From positions 170,075 to 208,713 of the forward strand of contig DABJ01000029.1 of assembly GCA_002102825.1 (NCBI GenBank): a stretch of 38,639 nt of DNA. Reading direction: 5' to 3'. The notes under the pieces were generated by a model. The model had not been told where the DNA came from. It saw nothing but the letters and a program-made list of their open reading frames with translations, and ran no database searches. Source of the stretch: Candidatus Gastranaerophilales bacterium HUM_12. Lineage in GTDB: Bacteria; Cyanobacteriota; Vampirovibrionia; Gastranaerophilales; Gastranaerophilaceae. This document shows positions 1 to 7,625 of the stretch, piece by piece. The first letter of the stretch is position 1; each line of letters opens with the position of its first letter. A program made the position numbers and the translations under genes.

Positions 1-20
1 CTTTCTAATATCCAATCTAC

Positions 21-1304
21 TTATTTCCCGAGTTTTGATTTAACCCAATCTTCAATAACCCTTAAAGGACTTCTTGTCAAAGCTAATGCCCATGCCGGAA
101 CATTCTTAGTCACAACACTTCCAGCTCCAACATTTGCGCCCTCTTCAACAGTTACAGGTGAAACAAGAACTGTATTTGAACCGATTTTTACATTATCTTT
201 TAACACTGTTTTTGTTTTTTCCTTTGTCAAAGGATTGTAATTGGCTGTAATTGTACCAGCGCCAATATTTACATGCTCGCCTAATTCACTATCACCAATA
301 TATGAAAGATGCCCAACATTTGTGTTTGAAGAAATCTTAGACTTTTTGACCTCTACAAAATTCCCAACTTTTACATTATCACAAACCTCAACTCCACCTC
401 TCAAATGAGCGCAAGGTCCTATTTTACAACTTTTACCAATTTTATTTGCACCCTCAATATATGTAAATGGGTAAATAATTGTATCTTGACCAATTTCTGT
501 ATCTTCACTAATCCAAGTAGAATCAGGGTCAACAATTGTAACCCCATTTGTCATGTATTTTTCAAGGTTTCTTTTGTTCATCATTTTAGAAGCTTTAGCA
601 AGATTTAACCTAGAATTAATTCCGTAAATTTGGTCACTATCCTCCAATACATAAGCATTTACACTCAAGTTTTTCTCTTTTCCCCAAGCAATAATATCCG
701 TTAAATAATATTCACCTTGTGCATTGTTACTTTTCAATTGAGAAAATGCATCTTTAATTTTTCCCCAATTCAAGCAATAAATTCCCGCATTAACTTCTTT
801 AACAGCTTTTTGCTCAGAATTTGCGTCTTTTTCTTCTACAATACATTTTAGAGAACTATCATCTTCTCGAATAATTCTTCCATAACCCGTAGGGTTTTCA
901 AAAATTGTACTCATTACAGTAATATCTGAATTATTTGTTTTGTGAAAATCTACAAAACTTTTCAATGTTTCTTCTGTAATCAACGGTGTATCTCCACACA
1001 AAATCAACACCATACCATCATAATCCTTTAACATTGGACAAACCATAGAAACAGCATGACCTGTTCCAAGTTGAGGAGATTGAAGAGTCGTTTTTGCATT
1101 TGTATAATTTTCTTTTACAAATTTTTCAACTTCTTCAGCATGATGTCCAACAATAACAAATTCTTCGCTTGCAAAATTTTTAACACTATCTAAAACATAC
1201 CCCAACAAAGTTTTACCCATAATTTGGTGCAAAACTTTTGGAGTTGTAACAGATTTCATTCTAGTACCTTTTCCCGCAGCTAAAATAACCGCCTTTATAT
1301 CCAT
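21..1304 (-). CDS. glmU: Bifunctional GlmU: N-acetylglucosamine-1-phosphate uridyltransferase / glucosamine-1-phosphate acetyltransferase
   Basis: GlmU makes UDP-GlcNAc, the cytoplasmic precursor of peptidoglycan and surface glycans. It acetylates glucosamine-1-phosphate and then transfers UMP to it. The N-terminal nucleotidyltransferase signature LAAGKGTRM lies at about residues 8-16, followed by CGDTPLI. The C-terminal half is a left-handed beta-helix of hexapeptide repeats with the acetyltransferase stretch HLSYIGDSELGEHVNIGAGT. Length is 427 residues, slightly shorter than the roughly 450 of well-studied GlmU proteins, mostly through a short C-terminal tail. The start at 1304 is chosen because AAGGAG lies just upstream. 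A longer in-frame ATG at 1334 falls at or before the predicted transcription start and has no ribosome site. The gene appears to be transcribed alone from the promoter at 1339-1367. Confidence 0.96.
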   Translation of the reverse strand: MDIKAVILAAGKGTRMKSVTTPKVLHQIMGKTLLGYVLDSVKNFASEEFVIVGHHAEEVEKFVKENYTNAKTTLQSPQLGTGHAVSMVCPMLKDYDGMVLILCGDTPLITEETLKSFVDFHKTNNSDITVMSTIFENPTGYGRIIREDDSSLKCIVEEKDANSEQKAVKEVNAGIYCLNWGKIKDAFSQLKSNNAQGEYYLTDIIAWGKEKNLSVNAYVLEDSDQIYGINSRLNLAKASKMMNKRNLEKYMTNGVTIVDPDSTWISEDTEIGQDTIIYPFTYIEGANKIGKSCKIGPCAHLRGGVEVCDNVKVGNFVEVKKSKISSNTNVGHLSYIGDSELGEHVNIGAGTITANYNPLTKEKTKTVLKDNVKIGSNTVLVSPVTVEEGANVGAGSVVTKNVPAWALALTRSPLRVIEDWVKSKLGK

Positions 1305-1338
1305 TATTATCTCCTTTTTAAATATTTTCTTCATTTTA

Positions 1339-1367
1339 ATAATATATTAGAATAGGTTATTTTTCAA
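1339..1367 (-). promoter_or_regulatory. Promoter of glmU
   Basis: On the minus strand, TTGAAA (1362-1367) and TATTAT (1339-1344) are separated by exactly 17 nt. Transcription would begin near 1332, leaving a leader of about 28 nt that carries the AAGGAG ribosome site. Confidence 0.65.
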
Positions 1368-1513
1368 ATTCTTAAATCTTTTTCCCAATAAATATTATTG
1401 ACTGTTTGATATTAACCAACATTTGATTAATCTGGAATTCAATTATCCCAGATAGCCATGCATCAGCAAAAACCTAGAGAAGTTACAACAAGGGAATAAG
1501 CAATAACTTATCT

Positions 1514-2485
1514 CTACAAACCAGTTCGACTTGATAAATTCAATACATCAATAAAAGACAAAACTGATGCAAATTCATCAAACAAATGTTGATATTGGTG
1601 AATATCATCAATACGCTTGAACAAATGGTTCATCTCAAATAAATCTTTATTCGTAGCTAACAATATAAGCATTGAATTTCCATAAATAGAACATTGCATT
1701 TTATTTACCCTGAAACTAGTTTGTAATTGCATAAATCTTTCTAAAAAGACTGTATTAAAAAGATATCTCGCTTCAACTTGTCCATCGGCATTTGAACCTT
1801 TTTGAACATATACATTATATTTTTTGTTAAATTCATCTGATTCCATAGTAACTTTTTCAAATCTATCAGGAACACGATTGAATATATTTTTAGAATAAAT
1901 TAGAACTCTGGATTTAATTTTCTTCTGCATTTTAAAATGCATTGCAATGCCCTTAAACAGTAATTTCCTTTCTGATTTTCCATTTTTAAATTTTTTGATA
2001 TTTGAAATTTCAGACTCTGAAATAACAAAGGGAACATCATTATAAACTCCACTGAAATTGTCATCTACAAAATCATAACCCACATCTTTGTTTAATAGCA
2101 AAGATGTATTATATTCAATGTAAGGTATTCCTCCTACACCATATATAATATCCTTACTAAAAACACTCAAAAGAAGGGGGAAAAGTTTATTTTTAATATC
2201 AAATTGATAATTTTTATTTTCTAAAGAGATAGCTGTACATATTGATGCTATACAGAGTATAACGGCAAGCACAAAATGAACTTTCAAACTATAATGTCGT
2301 TCATTTTTCCCCGGCATAAAACCGGCAAGAAAAGACAGGAAATAAGTGGTTAGCCAACCTTTGCCATATAGTTTTCTAGTATACTCTTTTTGCCATTTTT
2401 GCCATTGAGGTAAATTGATTTGCATTGTTTTTGCAAATTCTATAGCAAATTGATTTCTATACCTGTTCATACATTCATTTGTCAT
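1514..2485 (-). CDS. DUF3137-like membrane protein, copy 2
   Basis: This 323-residue protein closely resembles the gene just upstream (2502-3473). The layout is a short cytoplasmic N-terminus rich in basic and aromatic residues, two adjacent hydrophobic helices (about residues 43-59 and 69-88), and a large soluble C-terminal domain. That domain carries KGIAMHFKMQKKIKSRVLIY, then QVEARYLFNTVFLERFMQLQ, and ends in a conserved tail, LNLSSRTGL. The arrangement KGxxxxF...VEARY matches DUF3137 proteins as I know them; their function is unknown. The start is supported by AAGGAAAAA before the ATG. The 16-nt gap to the upstream copy indicates one transcript. No catalytic residues are evident. A family error is possible, but the two-helix plus soluble-domain layout is clear. 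Confidence 0.75.
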   Translation of the reverse strand: MTNECMNRYRNQFAIEFAKTMQINLPQWQKWQKEYTRKLYGKGWLTTYFLSFLAGFMPGKNERHYSLKVHFVLAVILCIASICTAISLENKNYQFDIKNKLFPLLLSVFSKDIIYGVGGIPYIEYNTSLLLNKDVGYDFVDDNFSGVYNDVPFVISESEISNIKKFKNGKSERKLLFKGIAMHFKMQKKIKSRVLIYSKNIFNRVPDRFEKVTMESDEFNKKYNVYVQKGSNADGQVEARYLFNTVFLERFMQLQTSFRVNKMQCSIYGNSMLILLATNKDLFEMNHLFKRIDDIHQYQHLFDEFASVLSFIDVLNLSSRTGL

Positions 2486-2501
2486 TATTATTTTTTCCTT
2501 T

Positions 2502-3473
2502 TTACAATCCTGTTTTACTAGATAAATTTAGTATTTCTAAGAATGATAAAACTGATGCAAATTCGTCAAACAATGTTTGATAATTATTTATGTCATCAAT
2601 TTTTTTAAACAATGGATTTATTTCAAACAAATCCCTATTCGTCTGCAAAAGAACCAGCATTGTATCACCATAAATTGAGCATTGCATTTTACCAACTTTA
2701 AAACTTGTTTGAAGTTGCATAAATCTATCCATAAATGCAGTGTTGAACAAATATCTAGCTTCTATCTGACCACGAGTTTCATCTTTTGTTTTTTGAACAT
2801 AAACACTATACTTTTTATTAAATTTTTCATATTCAAACTCAACTTTTTCATAACCCTTTGGTACATTAATATCTAATAGTCCTTTTGAATAAATTAAAAC
2901 CCTTGATTTAACTTTCTTTTGCATTTTAAAATACATTGAAATACCTTTGAAAAGTCTTGTTTCTTGGGTTTTACCGTGCGAAGTTTTGAGATAATTCAAG
3001 TTTGCTTCTGTAATAACAAATGGACTGTTATTAAAAATACCACAAAATTTATCATCTACAGACGCATAACATACAGGTTTGTTAAATAACATAGAATTAT
3101 TATATTCTGAATACGAAATTTCACCACAATCATAAACAATATCATAACCAAAAGCTTTTAAAAGTTTTGTGTAAAGATCTTTTTTAATTTCTTCTTTCAA
3201 TCCATAACATTCAAAAAAGATAGTCGCAAATATTGAACCGATAAAACCAAGTATTGCTAATATAATATGAAAATTTAAATCATAATCTGCTCCTTCTCTT
3301 TTAGCTGGAATAAAACCGGCAAAGAAAACACCAATATATGCTAATACCCATTTAGTGTATAAATTCTTTATACGATTTTTTTTAGATTCATTCCATCTTG
3401 CAGCATTTATCTGCATAACTTTTGCAAATTCAAGTGTAAATTTTTCTTTATATTTGTCCATACATTGTGGCAT
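2502..3473 (-). CDS. DUF3137-like membrane protein, copy 1
   Basis: First of a tandem pair of 323-residue paralogues of identical length. Two transmembrane helices lie at about residues 42-58 and 68-88. The soluble domain has KGISMYFKMQKKVKSRVLIY and QIEARYLFNTAFMDRFMQLQ and ends in LNLSSKTGL. The central part (roughly residues 95-150) differs most between the copies, while the ends are well conserved. A strong GGAGGAAG ribosome site precedes the ATG. The gene follows flgC on the same strand but is separated from it by a 13-bp hairpin (3497-3533) that ends about ten bases before the ribosome site. Function is unknown. The position after a rod cluster hints at, but does not prove, a link to the cell envelope or flagellum. 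Confidence 0.78.
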   Translation of the reverse strand: MPQCMDKYKEKFTLEFAKVMQINAARWNESKKNRIKNLYTKWVLAYIGVFFAGFIPAKREGADYDLNFHIILAILGFIGSIFATIFFECYGLKEEIKKDLYTKLLKAFGYDIVYDCGEISYSEYNNSMLFNKPVCYASVDDKFCGIFNNSPFVITEANLNYLKTSHGKTQETRLFKGISMYFKMQKKVKSRVLIYSKGLLDINVPKGYEKVEFEYEKFNKKYSVYVQKTKDETRGQIEARYLFNTAFMDRFMQLQTSFKVGKMQCSIYGDTMLVLLQTNRDLFEINPLFKKIDDINNYQTLFDEFASVLSFLEILNLSSKTGL

Positions 3474-3496
3474 TATACTTCCTCCTACAATTCGAA

Positions 3497-3533
3497 AATA
3501 CTCTCTTTTAGTAAGTTATCAAAAGAGAGTATT
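3497..3533 (-). terminator. 13-bp hairpin between flgC and the DUF3137 pair
   Basis: AATACTCTCTTTT (3497-3509) pairs perfectly with AAAAGAGAGTATT (3521-3533) around an 11-nt loop. On the minus strand it is followed by only a short TTTT run, so termination may be partial. It lies directly upstream of the ribosome site of the next gene. Confidence 0.6.
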
Positions 3534-3546
3534 AAAACTTTTAAAA

Positions 3547-3990
3547 CTATTTTCCTATTTCTAAAGCTCTTTGGGCCATTGATTTTGTAATATTTACAAG
3601 TGCAAGGTTTGCTTCATAAGCTCTTTGTGCCATTAAAGCATCAGCAATATCAACCATTGCATTTACGTTTGATGCTCTAATATAACCATTTGCATCTGCA
3701 TCTGGGTGTCCGGGCTTGTAGATTTTTTCTCCAAGTGTTGGATCTTCAACTACACCGGAGAAACTTACACCACCCTCAAGATAAGGAAGTGTCCCAACAC
3801 CAAAAACATCTTCTTTCATTGTATTCATCAATCCATGGAAAGAAATATCATCTGTTGCATTCAATACCGGAATTTTTCTAACATAGTTAGGAGTATCAAG
3901 GTTTGCAATGTTTTTTGCGTGGATATCAATTCTCTTGCCATGAACTTTTAAAGCATTTGCTCCGATATCTATTGAATCCATTATACTCAT
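3547..3990 (-). CDS. flgC: Flagellar basal-body rod protein FlgC
   Basis: FlgC is one of the proximal rod subunits that carry torque from the motor through the periplasm. The 147-residue protein shows the rod/hook N-terminal motif NIANLDTPNY (about residues 28-37) and the C-terminal heptad helix with QRAYEANLAL. Both termini are typical of the family, and the length is normal for FlgC. A GGCAGGTGA ribosome site precedes the ATG. It lies 22 bp downstream of flgB, the usual flgB-flgC order, but fliE, which commonly follows, is absent; DUF3137 genes are found there instead. Subunits of this type are normally exported by the flagellar type III apparatus, whose ATPase gene (fliI) lies at 20.9 kb in this window. 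Confidence 0.95.
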   Translation of the reverse strand: MSIMDSIDIGANALKVHGKRIDIHAKNIANLDTPNYVRKIPVLNATDDISFHGLMNTMKEDVFGVGTLPYLEGGVSFSGVVEDPTLGEKIYKPGHPDADANGYIRASNVNAMVDIADALMAQRAYEANLALVNITKSMAQRALEIGK

Positions 3991-4012
3991 TTATATTTCA
4001 CCTGCCTTATAA

Positions 4013-4360
4013 TTACTTACCTACATTTATCACTGTTTTCATCTCAGTAACAATGTTTGACATTCTTCTTGTTGCCATTGAATAAAGAATTGAATTTTCT
4101 TGCATTTGAAGAAGTTCATTTGCAGAATTTATTGGTCCTTCTTCTTGGTCAGTTGCAATGGCTGATGGACCGAGTTTTTCGGATAGTCTTGTTTCTAACG
4201 GACTATTCATCGTACTCAAGTATTGTCCGAAATTTATATCTTGTCTTATGTACCCCGGGGTATCAACGTTGGCAACATTTGAACCCAAAGCTCTTTGTCT
4301 TTGAGAAATCAAATCCATCATTAATGATACTTTACCCATACTATCCAGTGATGTGTACAT
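4013..4360 (-). CDS. flgB: Flagellar basal-body rod protein FlgB
   Basis: FlgB is the rod subunit nearest the inner-membrane ring. The 115-residue protein has the N-terminal signature NVANVDTPGY (about residues 28-37), a variable middle, and a C-terminal helix with MQENSILYSMATRRMSNIV. It is at the short end of the family. It starts 10 bp after the stop of the FlgG-like gene, with AAGG about 12 nt before the ATG, and is followed by flgC, so the four rod genes look co-transcribed. The identity is firm from the N-terminal motif and from the pairing with flgC. Confidence 0.92.
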   Translation of the reverse strand: MYTSLDSMGKVSLMMDLISQRQRALGSNVANVDTPGYIRQDINFGQYLSTMNSPLETRLSEKLGPSAIATDQEEGPINSANELLQMQENSILYSMATRRMSNIVTEMKTVINVGK

Positions 4361-4370
4361 TATCTATACC

Positions 4371-5087
4371 TTAACCCTCTCTGATATTAATCGATTTATT
4401 GTACATTGTATCTGCAAGTTTCAACATCTGCATACTTGCTAACATTGAAGCATTTAATCTTAACAAATCTGTTGCTGATTGATAAATACTTACATTTGCC
4501 CTTTCAAGATTATTTTGTTTAAAACAATCATGGTTTTTTATAAGCCTACCTTCTCCCGCATCAGCAGTTGCGACAAGTCTATTCATATCCGCAGATTCCA
4601 TACCATCGGGATTGTCAAATCTTACCAATGGTATATTCCCAATTTTTTCCGGCTTGTCACCTTTTTCAGCATAGGCAAAAACATCACCATTTGGCTTAAT
4701 TTCAAACTTAAAACAATTTGTCGGAATTTGAATTCCCTCTCCGACTAACCAACCGTCACTGGTTGTTAAATACCCATTTTTACCTTGTTTAAAAGCGCCG
4801 TCTCTTGTATATTGAACTTCACCTGATGGTGAAACTACAGGAATAAACCCAGGACCATCAATTGCAACATCATAAGGATTGCTTGTAATCCTAATTGAAC
4901 CTTGAGAATGATCTGTTCTAACAGCACCTGTAAGATACCCGTCTTCTTTTAATATTTGTTCAAAAGTTACTTTTTTATAACCTGTTGTGTTTACATTAGA
5001 CAGGTTGTTTGCAATTTGACCAAAACGTTCAAATTGGATAAGCGCGTTATTTGTTCCTTTTGAAATTATTCCTTGTAAATTATACAT
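4371..5087 (-). CDS. Flagellar rod protein, FlgG/FlgF family
   Basis: This 238-residue protein has the N-terminal rod/hook motif NNLSNVNTTGYK (about residues 28-39), the central DVAIDGPGFIPV and YTRDGAFKQGKNGYLTTSDG stretches typical of FlgF/FlgG, and a C-terminal coiled region (TDLLRLNASMLASMQMLKLA). FlgG forms the distal rod and FlgF the proximal rod. The C-terminal motif is more diverged than in FlgG of model bacteria, so I do not assign one name firmly, although the conserved NTTGYK makes it the more FlgG-like of the two neighbours. AGAGG precedes the ATG. The 15-bp gap to the upstream paralogue shows the two belong together. Confidence 0.88.
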   Translation of the reverse strand: MYNLQGIISKGTNNALIQFERFGQIANNLSNVNTTGYKKVTFEQILKEDGYLTGAVRTDHSQGSIRITSNPYDVAIDGPGFIPVVSPSGEVQYTRDGAFKQGKNGYLTTSDGWLVGEGIQIPTNCFKFEIKPNGDVFAYAEKGDKPEKIGNIPLVRFDNPDGMESADMNRLVATADAGEGRLIKNHDCFKQNNLERANVSIYQSATDLLRLNASMLASMQMLKLADTMYNKSINIREG

Positions 5088-5102
5088 TTTTAACCTCTAT
5101 TG

Positions 5103-5801
5103 TTATGAAGCTGAACTCAATTGGGAGATAGCTTTACCTAAATTTGCATTTTGAAGCATAAACATCTGTCTGTTTGCATCAAAATTTTTCATAATTGGCA
5201 TCATCGTGATAAATTCTTGTTGTAACGAAACGTTTGAAAATTCGTTATACCCCTGTTTAACATTTGGATCCATAACAAGAATACCATTCGTGTCAACAAC
5301 ACCAATTTGACCAACATTCATAAGTTTATTTGTATCAGGATTGAATAATGAAATTTTTCCTGATTTGTCAATTTTAATTTGTTTTAAGTCTTGCGGTACA
5401 AATGGAAGTTGAATAGGAGTACCGGCACTTGATAGAACATGCGCATCTTCTAATGTCAACAACAAACCGTCTTTACCAATTTTGAAACGACCGTCCCTTG
5501 TAAGTTTTATACCGTTTTTAGATTCTGTTTGGAAGTACCCTTTATTAGCTAATGCAATATCCAAAGGATTGTCTGAAACCGCAATACGACCAACTTTATC
5601 ATCTTTCGTTGTTGATAATGCATGGACTCCAAGAAATTCCGCAAACGAAGAAACTACAGCTTCTTTTCTTTGGTATCCGACTTTATCAAAACCTCCGATA
5701 TTTTCGTTACTAATTCCAATAAGTTCACTATCCAAATGCATTGCACGAATAGATGTTGTCAATCCGTTTTCATTATAAAAAATACCGCCGTTTATACGCA
5801 T
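5103..5801 (-). CDS. Flagellar rod protein, diverged FlgF/FlgG family
   Basis: First gene of the rod cluster, 232 residues. The central PLDIALANKGYFQTES and LTRDGRFKIGKDGLLLT match FlgF/FlgG proteins. The N-terminal rod motif is degenerate: the usual N-(L/I)-A-N-x-N-T-x-G-Y appears here as NENIGGFDKVGYQ, so the central Ala-Asn-x-x-Thr positions are lost. The C-terminus ends in a helix with NANLGKAISQLS rather than the usual aromatic-rich heptads. It is probably the FlgF-like proximal rod subunit of this lineage. AGAGGTGG precedes the ATG. Expression is likely governed by the unusual leader at 5903-6048. Confidence 0.8.
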   Translation of the reverse strand: MRINGGIFYNENGLTTSIRAMHLDSELIGISNENIGGFDKVGYQRKEAVVSSFAEFLGVHALSTTKDDKVGRIAVSDNPLDIALANKGYFQTESKNGIKLTRDGRFKIGKDGLLLTLEDAHVLSSAGTPIQLPFVPQDLKQIKIDKSGKISLFNPDTNKLMNVGQIGVVDTNGILVMDPNVKQGYNEFSNVSLQQEFITMMPIMKNFDANRQMFMLQNANLGKAISQLSSAS

Positions 5802-5902
5802 AGTACCACCTCTACATGTTATTTATTAATTATTGTCGGACATTTTGAAATTTTTCTCAATGTTTCCGTCAAAAATCATCTGTTTATAGGAGATTTTGCA
5901 TG

Positions 5903-5930
5903 TATTTAATGATATTTTTACAAAAGTCAA
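5903..5930 (-). promoter_or_regulatory. Candidate proximal promoter of the flagellar rod operon
   Basis: TTGACT (5925-5930) and TAAATA (5903-5908) are 16 nt apart on the minus strand, giving a leader of roughly 95 nt before the first rod gene. It lies downstream of the terminator-like hairpin and could drive the operon independently of it. Confidence 0.45.
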
Positions 5931-5960
5931 ATAATAATTGGGGTATAATAAAAGATCTTC

Positions 5961-5994
5961 CGAAAAAGAAAGTCTCATCAAATTGATAAGACTT
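5961..5994 (-). terminator. Terminator-like hairpin in the rod-operon leader
   Basis: Minus-strand arms AAGTCTTATCA and TGATGAGACTT form an 11-bp stem (one G-U pair) with a 3-nt loop, followed by TTCTTTTTC. It sits about 20-50 nt after the predicted start of the promoter at 6020-6048, with no gene between, so it would end a very short RNA or act as an attenuator. Confidence 0.6.
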
Positions 5995-6019
5995 ATAAAT
6001 ATACATTTACCCCACACAC

Positions 6020-6048
6020 ATGCTATCATACAAAAATAGGATTGTCAA
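6020..6048 (-). promoter_or_regulatory. Strong promoter upstream of the rod operon
   Basis: Consensus TTGACA (6043-6048) is 17 nt from TAGCAT (6020-6025), and the -10 is extended by TGA. Transcription would begin near 6013 and run almost at once into the hairpin at 5961-5994. Confidence 0.65.
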
Positions 6049-6090
6049 GACGTGTATTTTTATTACAAAATAATAAATTCAATTAATAGA

Positions 6091-6119
6091 TTGCTGAAAA
6101 TGAAATTATAGTGTAAAAT
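6091..6119 (+). promoter_or_regulatory. Promoter of the gene at 6126, probably leaderless
   Basis: TTGCTG (6091-6096) and TAAAAT (6114-6119) are 17 nt apart. The -10 box ends 6 nt before the ATG, so the mRNA would begin at or next to the start codon. No ribosome site is present. Confidence 0.55.
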
Positions 6120-6125
6120 GTTCGT

Positions 6126-7088
6126 ATGAAAAAGGTTAGTTTAATATTAATACTTTTCATAATGACAATATTACCCTGTGCTGCAAAAAATCAATCCGAC
6201 AAGAATATAGAGAGCAAATCAAATAATTCAAAAGTTTTTGTATATCATATTCCTGACGATTCAGACTCTGAAAATGCACAGCCATCTTCTGCTGACGATA
6301 ATCCTATGCAAGTCCAAGAACTTCCTGCTAAGGGAGTTATAACAGACGATATTACTATTGATACTTCTGAAGAAGCTCAGAACTTAGCTGACAATAACGA
6401 CGAAGAAGATGAGGAGAACAACGATTCTATCGGCTTGTTAGAAAATTATCAGATTGACGATATGTATTCTGACGTATTGAAAGGTTATGCTGAATATAAC
6501 GAAGAAGAAGAAAATTCAATAACTTTAGATAATGCTGATGAGAGCATTTCAACAATCAAAATTAAAAAACCATCAAAGGTGGAAACTACAGATTTTAGCA
6601 ATTTAAGTATAACCCCACAAAAAGGTAATTATTTTAGCTACACAGCACCTGAGTATAGTATTACTCCGGTATCAAACAAAAAATATAAACAATTCGGCAA
6701 ATTCAAAGCCGGTGCTGTTTATGGTCAAGAAATATACTATGCAGAACTTGAACAATCCTCTGGTGTATTTTCAAGCTATGATTTTAATAACAAATTTTCT
6801 GTAAGTACATCTTATTTAAAAACAATAAATTCAACAAACAACGACTACAATGACAATTTTTATTTTTCACCATCATATAAAATCAATCAGTATCTTACAG
6901 TAAGTGAATCTTTATCCGCTGACATTTCTAAAGAACGTCAAAAGGCAGATGTGTCATTATCAATAAATCCTTTTGGAAATAAAGATGATGATAGATTACT
7001 ATTCATTTTTGGGGCAAGTCAAACTCGTTACAATGATGGTCGAACCCCTAAAAATAAATTTAGTTTCACAACAAAAATTAAATTGTAA
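6126..7088 (+). CDS. Exported acidic protein with a beta-rich C-terminal domain
   Basis: I do not recognise a named family. The 320-residue protein begins with a clear signal peptide (MKKVSLILILFIMTILPCAA, cleavage expected after the Ala pair). About 120 residues of very acidic, low-complexity linker follow, with runs such as NNDEEDEENND. The C-terminal 150 residues alternate polar and hydrophobic or aromatic positions (for example KFKAGAVYGQEIYYAEL and FSVSTSYL) and end in Leu, which suggests beta-strands like those of an outer-membrane barrel or a periplasmic beta domain. Location is therefore predicted as periplasm or outer membrane. It is transcribed away from the rod operon. The start is fixed by the signal peptide and by the promoter that ends 6 nt upstream. 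Confidence 0.75.
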   Translation: MKKVSLILILFIMTILPCAAKNQSDKNIESKSNNSKVFVYHIPDDSDSENAQPSSADDNPMQVQELPAKGVITDDITIDTSEEAQNLADNNDEEDEENNDSIGLLENYQIDDMYSDVLKGYAEYNEEEENSITLDNADESISTIKIKKPSKVETTDFSNLSITPQKGNYFSYTAPEYSITPVSNKKYKQFGKFKAGAVYGQEIYYAELEQSSGVFSSYDFNNKFSVSTSYLKTINSTNNDYNDNFYFSPSYKINQYLTVSESLSADISKERQKADVSLSINPFGNKDDDRLLFIFGASQTRYNDGRTPKNKFSFTTKIKL

Positions 7089-7103
7089 ATTTATAAAAAT
7101 ATT

Positions 7104-7132
7104 TTGTACGGAAGAAAAATTTTGTTTATAAT
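7104..7132 (+). promoter_or_regulatory. Promoter of the DivIC-like / TPR operon
   Basis: TTGTAC (7104-7109), 17 nt, TATAAT (7127-7132). The start would be near 7139, about 15 nt before the GTG start, with AGAGG in between. Confidence 0.65.
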
Positions 7133-7153
7133 TGAGTTAAGAGGTTTTTAGTT

Positions 7154-7612
7154 GTGGCAACGGAATCAGAAAACAAAGAACAACCAAAAAATAAATATAG
7201 ACATAGTAAAAAAACAGGTTTTTACTATTCTTTTTTAACGATAATTTTAATTCTTTGTTTGATTGAAATTGGCGCAGGAGCTGTAATTAATGTCTCAAAA
7301 ATCATTTCTTACCAAGGGAAGAAAAATGTTTTGGAAAACCTTTTGAAAAAAGCCCAAATGAGAAATCAAGATTTAAAATCAGAAAAGAAAATGGTAACTT
7401 CTGACAATAGCCTTGAGGGGATTGCAAGAAACAATCTTAAAATGGCTGGCGAAGATGAAGTTTTGATTATCATAAATAAAAAAGTTGAAACGCCTAAAAA
7501 GAGAAAACATTTTTGGAATTTAAAAGGGAAATTTTCTTTCACCAAAAAACAAGCAAAACCTGAAGAAACAAACCCGAATATCAATATTCCACAAACAATG
7601 GTTGATGAATAG
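7154..7612 (+). CDS. DivIC/FtsB-like septum formation protein
   Basis: Small bitopic membrane protein of 152 residues: a basic cytoplasmic N-terminus, one transmembrane helix (about residues 24-44), a coiled coil (about 50-80), and then EGIARNNLKMAGEDEVLIII. That last pattern (E-x-hydrophobic-A-R-x-x-L-x-M-x-x-x-x-E) marks the FtsB/DivIC septum initiator family, which bridges FtsL and FtsQ in the divisome. The C-terminal tail of about 50 residues is Lys- and Pro-rich and less conserved. It uses a GTG start with AGAGG upstream; no better ATG exists. A TPR gene starts 13 bp downstream and is probably co-transcribed. FtsL is an alternative assignment, but the EGIARNNLKM motif favours FtsB/DivIC. 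Confidence 0.75.
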   Translation: MATESENKEQPKNKYRHSKKTGFYYSFLTIILILCLIEIGAGAVINVSKIISYQGKKNVLENLLKKAQMRNQDLKSEKKMVTSDNSLEGIARNNLKMAGEDEVLIIINKKVETPKKRKHFWNLKGKFSFTKKQAKPEETNPNINIPQTMVDE

Positions 7613-7625
7613 AAACGGATAAGTT

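Larger units (their letters stand above)
5802..6125. other. Intergenic control region between the rod cluster and the exported protein at 6126
   Basis: The 324 bp hold no convincing gene. On the minus strand they contain a strong promoter (6020-6048), a terminator-like hairpin about 50 nt downstream of its start (5961-5994), and a second promoter candidate (5903-5930) closer to the rod genes. On the plus strand a promoter (6091-6119) runs into the gene at 6126. A 67-codon minus-strand frame here spans both the hairpin and the -10 box and is not credible as a gene. Confidence 0.6.

Noticed and set aside
1430..1453. Inverted repeat ATCTGG/CCAGAT downstream of the DUF3137 pair as a terminator
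   Set aside because: Only 6 bp with a 12-nt loop and no T-run on either strand.
5826..6029. 67-codon minus-strand open frame upstream of the rod genes
   Set aside because: It spans a terminator-like hairpin, begins inside the -10 region of a strong promoter, lacks a ribosome site and shows no protein-like pattern.
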